Origin: Aeriscardovia sp.
GTDB lineage: Bacteria; Actinomycetota; Actinomycetes; Actinomycetales; Bifidobacteriaceae
Direction of reading: 5' to 3'
DNA: 64,000 nucleotides
NCBI GenBank assembly: GCA_017413255.1
Contig: JAFPUC010000003.1
Span: forward strand, 33,190-97,189
In this document: positions 63,475 through 64,000 of the stretch, in pieces
Layout of the letters: each line of letters starts with the position of its first letter
How positions within the stretch are numbered: position 1 is the first letter of the stretch
The notes under the pieces: generated by a model
Told to the model about the DNA's origin: nothing
The model's input: only the letters and a program-made list of their open reading frames with translations
Databases searched by the model: none
Program-made: the position numbers and the translations under genes

Positions 63475-64000
63475 ATGACAGTCAAAAAGTTTGACTTCAT
63501 AATAGGAAATCCTCCTTTTAATGGACCTACCACCGACACCACTCTCTATCCAAAATTCATGGAAACTTGTTACAAACTGGGAGAAGTAGTAGAACTTATC
63601 ACCCCAGGACGATTTATGTTTGGCGCGGGAAAAACTAAGGGGATTACGGAAAAAATAATGGAAGATCCCCATATAAAACTTGTAAAGTACTTTGCAAACT
63701 CAAAGGATGCCTTCCCCAGGGATGTAGAAATCAAAGGAGGAGTGGCCATTACCCTTCGAGATGATAAAAACCTTATAGGTCCAATAGGGAAAAATTCCAA
63801 TCCAGTAGAAATAAAAAGTTTGATTAAAAAATTCTCAAACATAGAAAATTTACAGAGTAGGAGCTACGGCTGTAGCTCCTACTCTTGGAGCAAAAAATTT
63901 AAAGAAGATTTAAATGATCCAACCTACAAGCAAAGCAATCTCCATAGCGACTGCTTTAAAAAACTTGAAGGAAGGCAAATCTTTCTGAAAGACGAAGATA
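63475..64000 (+). CDS. Eco57I-type methylase-like gene, cut by window end
   Basis: From ATG 63475 the frame stays open for 175 codons to the window edge. It has FDFIIGNPPFNGP with NPPF at residues 12-15, then LYPKFMETCYKLGEVVELIT, then PGRFMFGAGKTKG and FPRDVEIKGGVAITL. These blocks are those of Eco57I-like restriction-methylase enzymes, but they start right at motif IV, so SAM-binding motif I is absent from the N terminus. It could follow later only if permuted. The gene contains a perfect 14-bp hairpin at 63854. Being partial, its end is unknown. Confidence 0.75.
   Translation, partial: MTVKKFDFIIGNPPFNGPTTDTTLYPKFMETCYKLGEVVELITPGRFMFGAGKTKGITEKIMEDPHIKLVKYFANSKDAFPRDVEIKGGVAITLRDDKNLIGPIGKNSNPVEIKSLIKKFSNIENLQSRSYGCSSYSWSKKFKEDLNDPTYKQSNLHSDCFKKLEGRQIFLKDED
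63854..63885. repeat. Perfect 14-bp inverted repeat within coding region
   Basis: AGAGTAGGAGCTAC (63854-63867) and GTAGCTCCTACTCT (63872-63885) are exact complements around GGCT. The translated residues SRSYGCSSYSWS look unlike the rest, so it may be a small inserted palindromic element that keeps the frame. Confidence 0.85.

Noticed and set aside
1..64000. tRNA or rRNA genes
   Set aside because: I saw no cloverleaf with conserved T-loop bases and no rRNA core sequences on either strand, although a formal scan was not possible.

Overview
This 64 kb window is bacterial DNA: AAGGAGG-type ribosome-binding sites occur, and there is one housekeeping gene, rarA. Base composition is low to moderate in GC, with frequent AGA/AGG and ATA codons. 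The species cannot be named from the sequence. Gene density is unusually low. Long spacers hold decayed gene fragments, and almost every recognisable gene belongs to genome defence, toxin-antitoxin or stress-toxin families. It reads as a large, old, repeatedly recombined defence island.

Layout. 0-2.7 kb: a serine recombinase and a DUF4143 ATPase behind four 23-bp repeats. 2.7-9 kb: an N6-adenine methylase divergent from a close M.HinfI homologue, then an AlbA_2 (Schlafen-like) regulator between TACG palindromes, and a dead Fic gene. 9-20 kb: a DUF3644 gene, a methylase plus restriction-enzyme pair whose nuclease lacks a start codon, a Fic relic, a second DUF4143 ATPase, a DinJ/YafQ pair with a nonsense-mutated toxin, and an AlbA_2 plus nuclease-like pair. 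20-29 kb: a single-chain Type IIG enzyme, McrBC with an 11-C tract upstream, and a MunI-like R-M system with a C protein and C-box. 29-32.4 kb: a DUF4065 (Panacea) antitoxin head to head with a RelA/SpoT-domain toxin, then a solo methylase. 32.5-45 kb: a PUA/EVE-like gene, three more DUF4143 ATPases, copies of a family I call X (a degenerate helicase) and several relics. 46-57 kb: rarA, a relic nuclease, an Abi_2 gene, a duplicated AlbA_2 plus ATPase cassette in which each copy has lost the opposite gene, an EcoRI/M.RsrI-type system, and an intact Fic gene. 58-64 kb: a dead and a live nuclease-like gene, then a run of family X, a 127-aa protein, a 110-aa gene holding a C9 tract, a 278-aa protein and an NPPF methylase-like gene cut by the window end.

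The strongest unexplained signals are these. (1) Each DUF4143 ATPase and several AlbA_2 genes carry private repeats or palindromes just upstream. Spacing is 23 bp in one ATPase subfamily and 40 bp in two members of the other, which suggests each regulates itself through its own operator. (2) Family X looks like the first RecA-like half of a restriction helicase with P-loop and DExx motifs lost, and it sits in a compact gene run at 60.6-64 kb that could be an undescribed system. (3) Duplicated cassettes show reciprocal decay. (4) C/G homopolymer tracts lie upstream of mcrB and inside the translationally coupled 110-aa gene.
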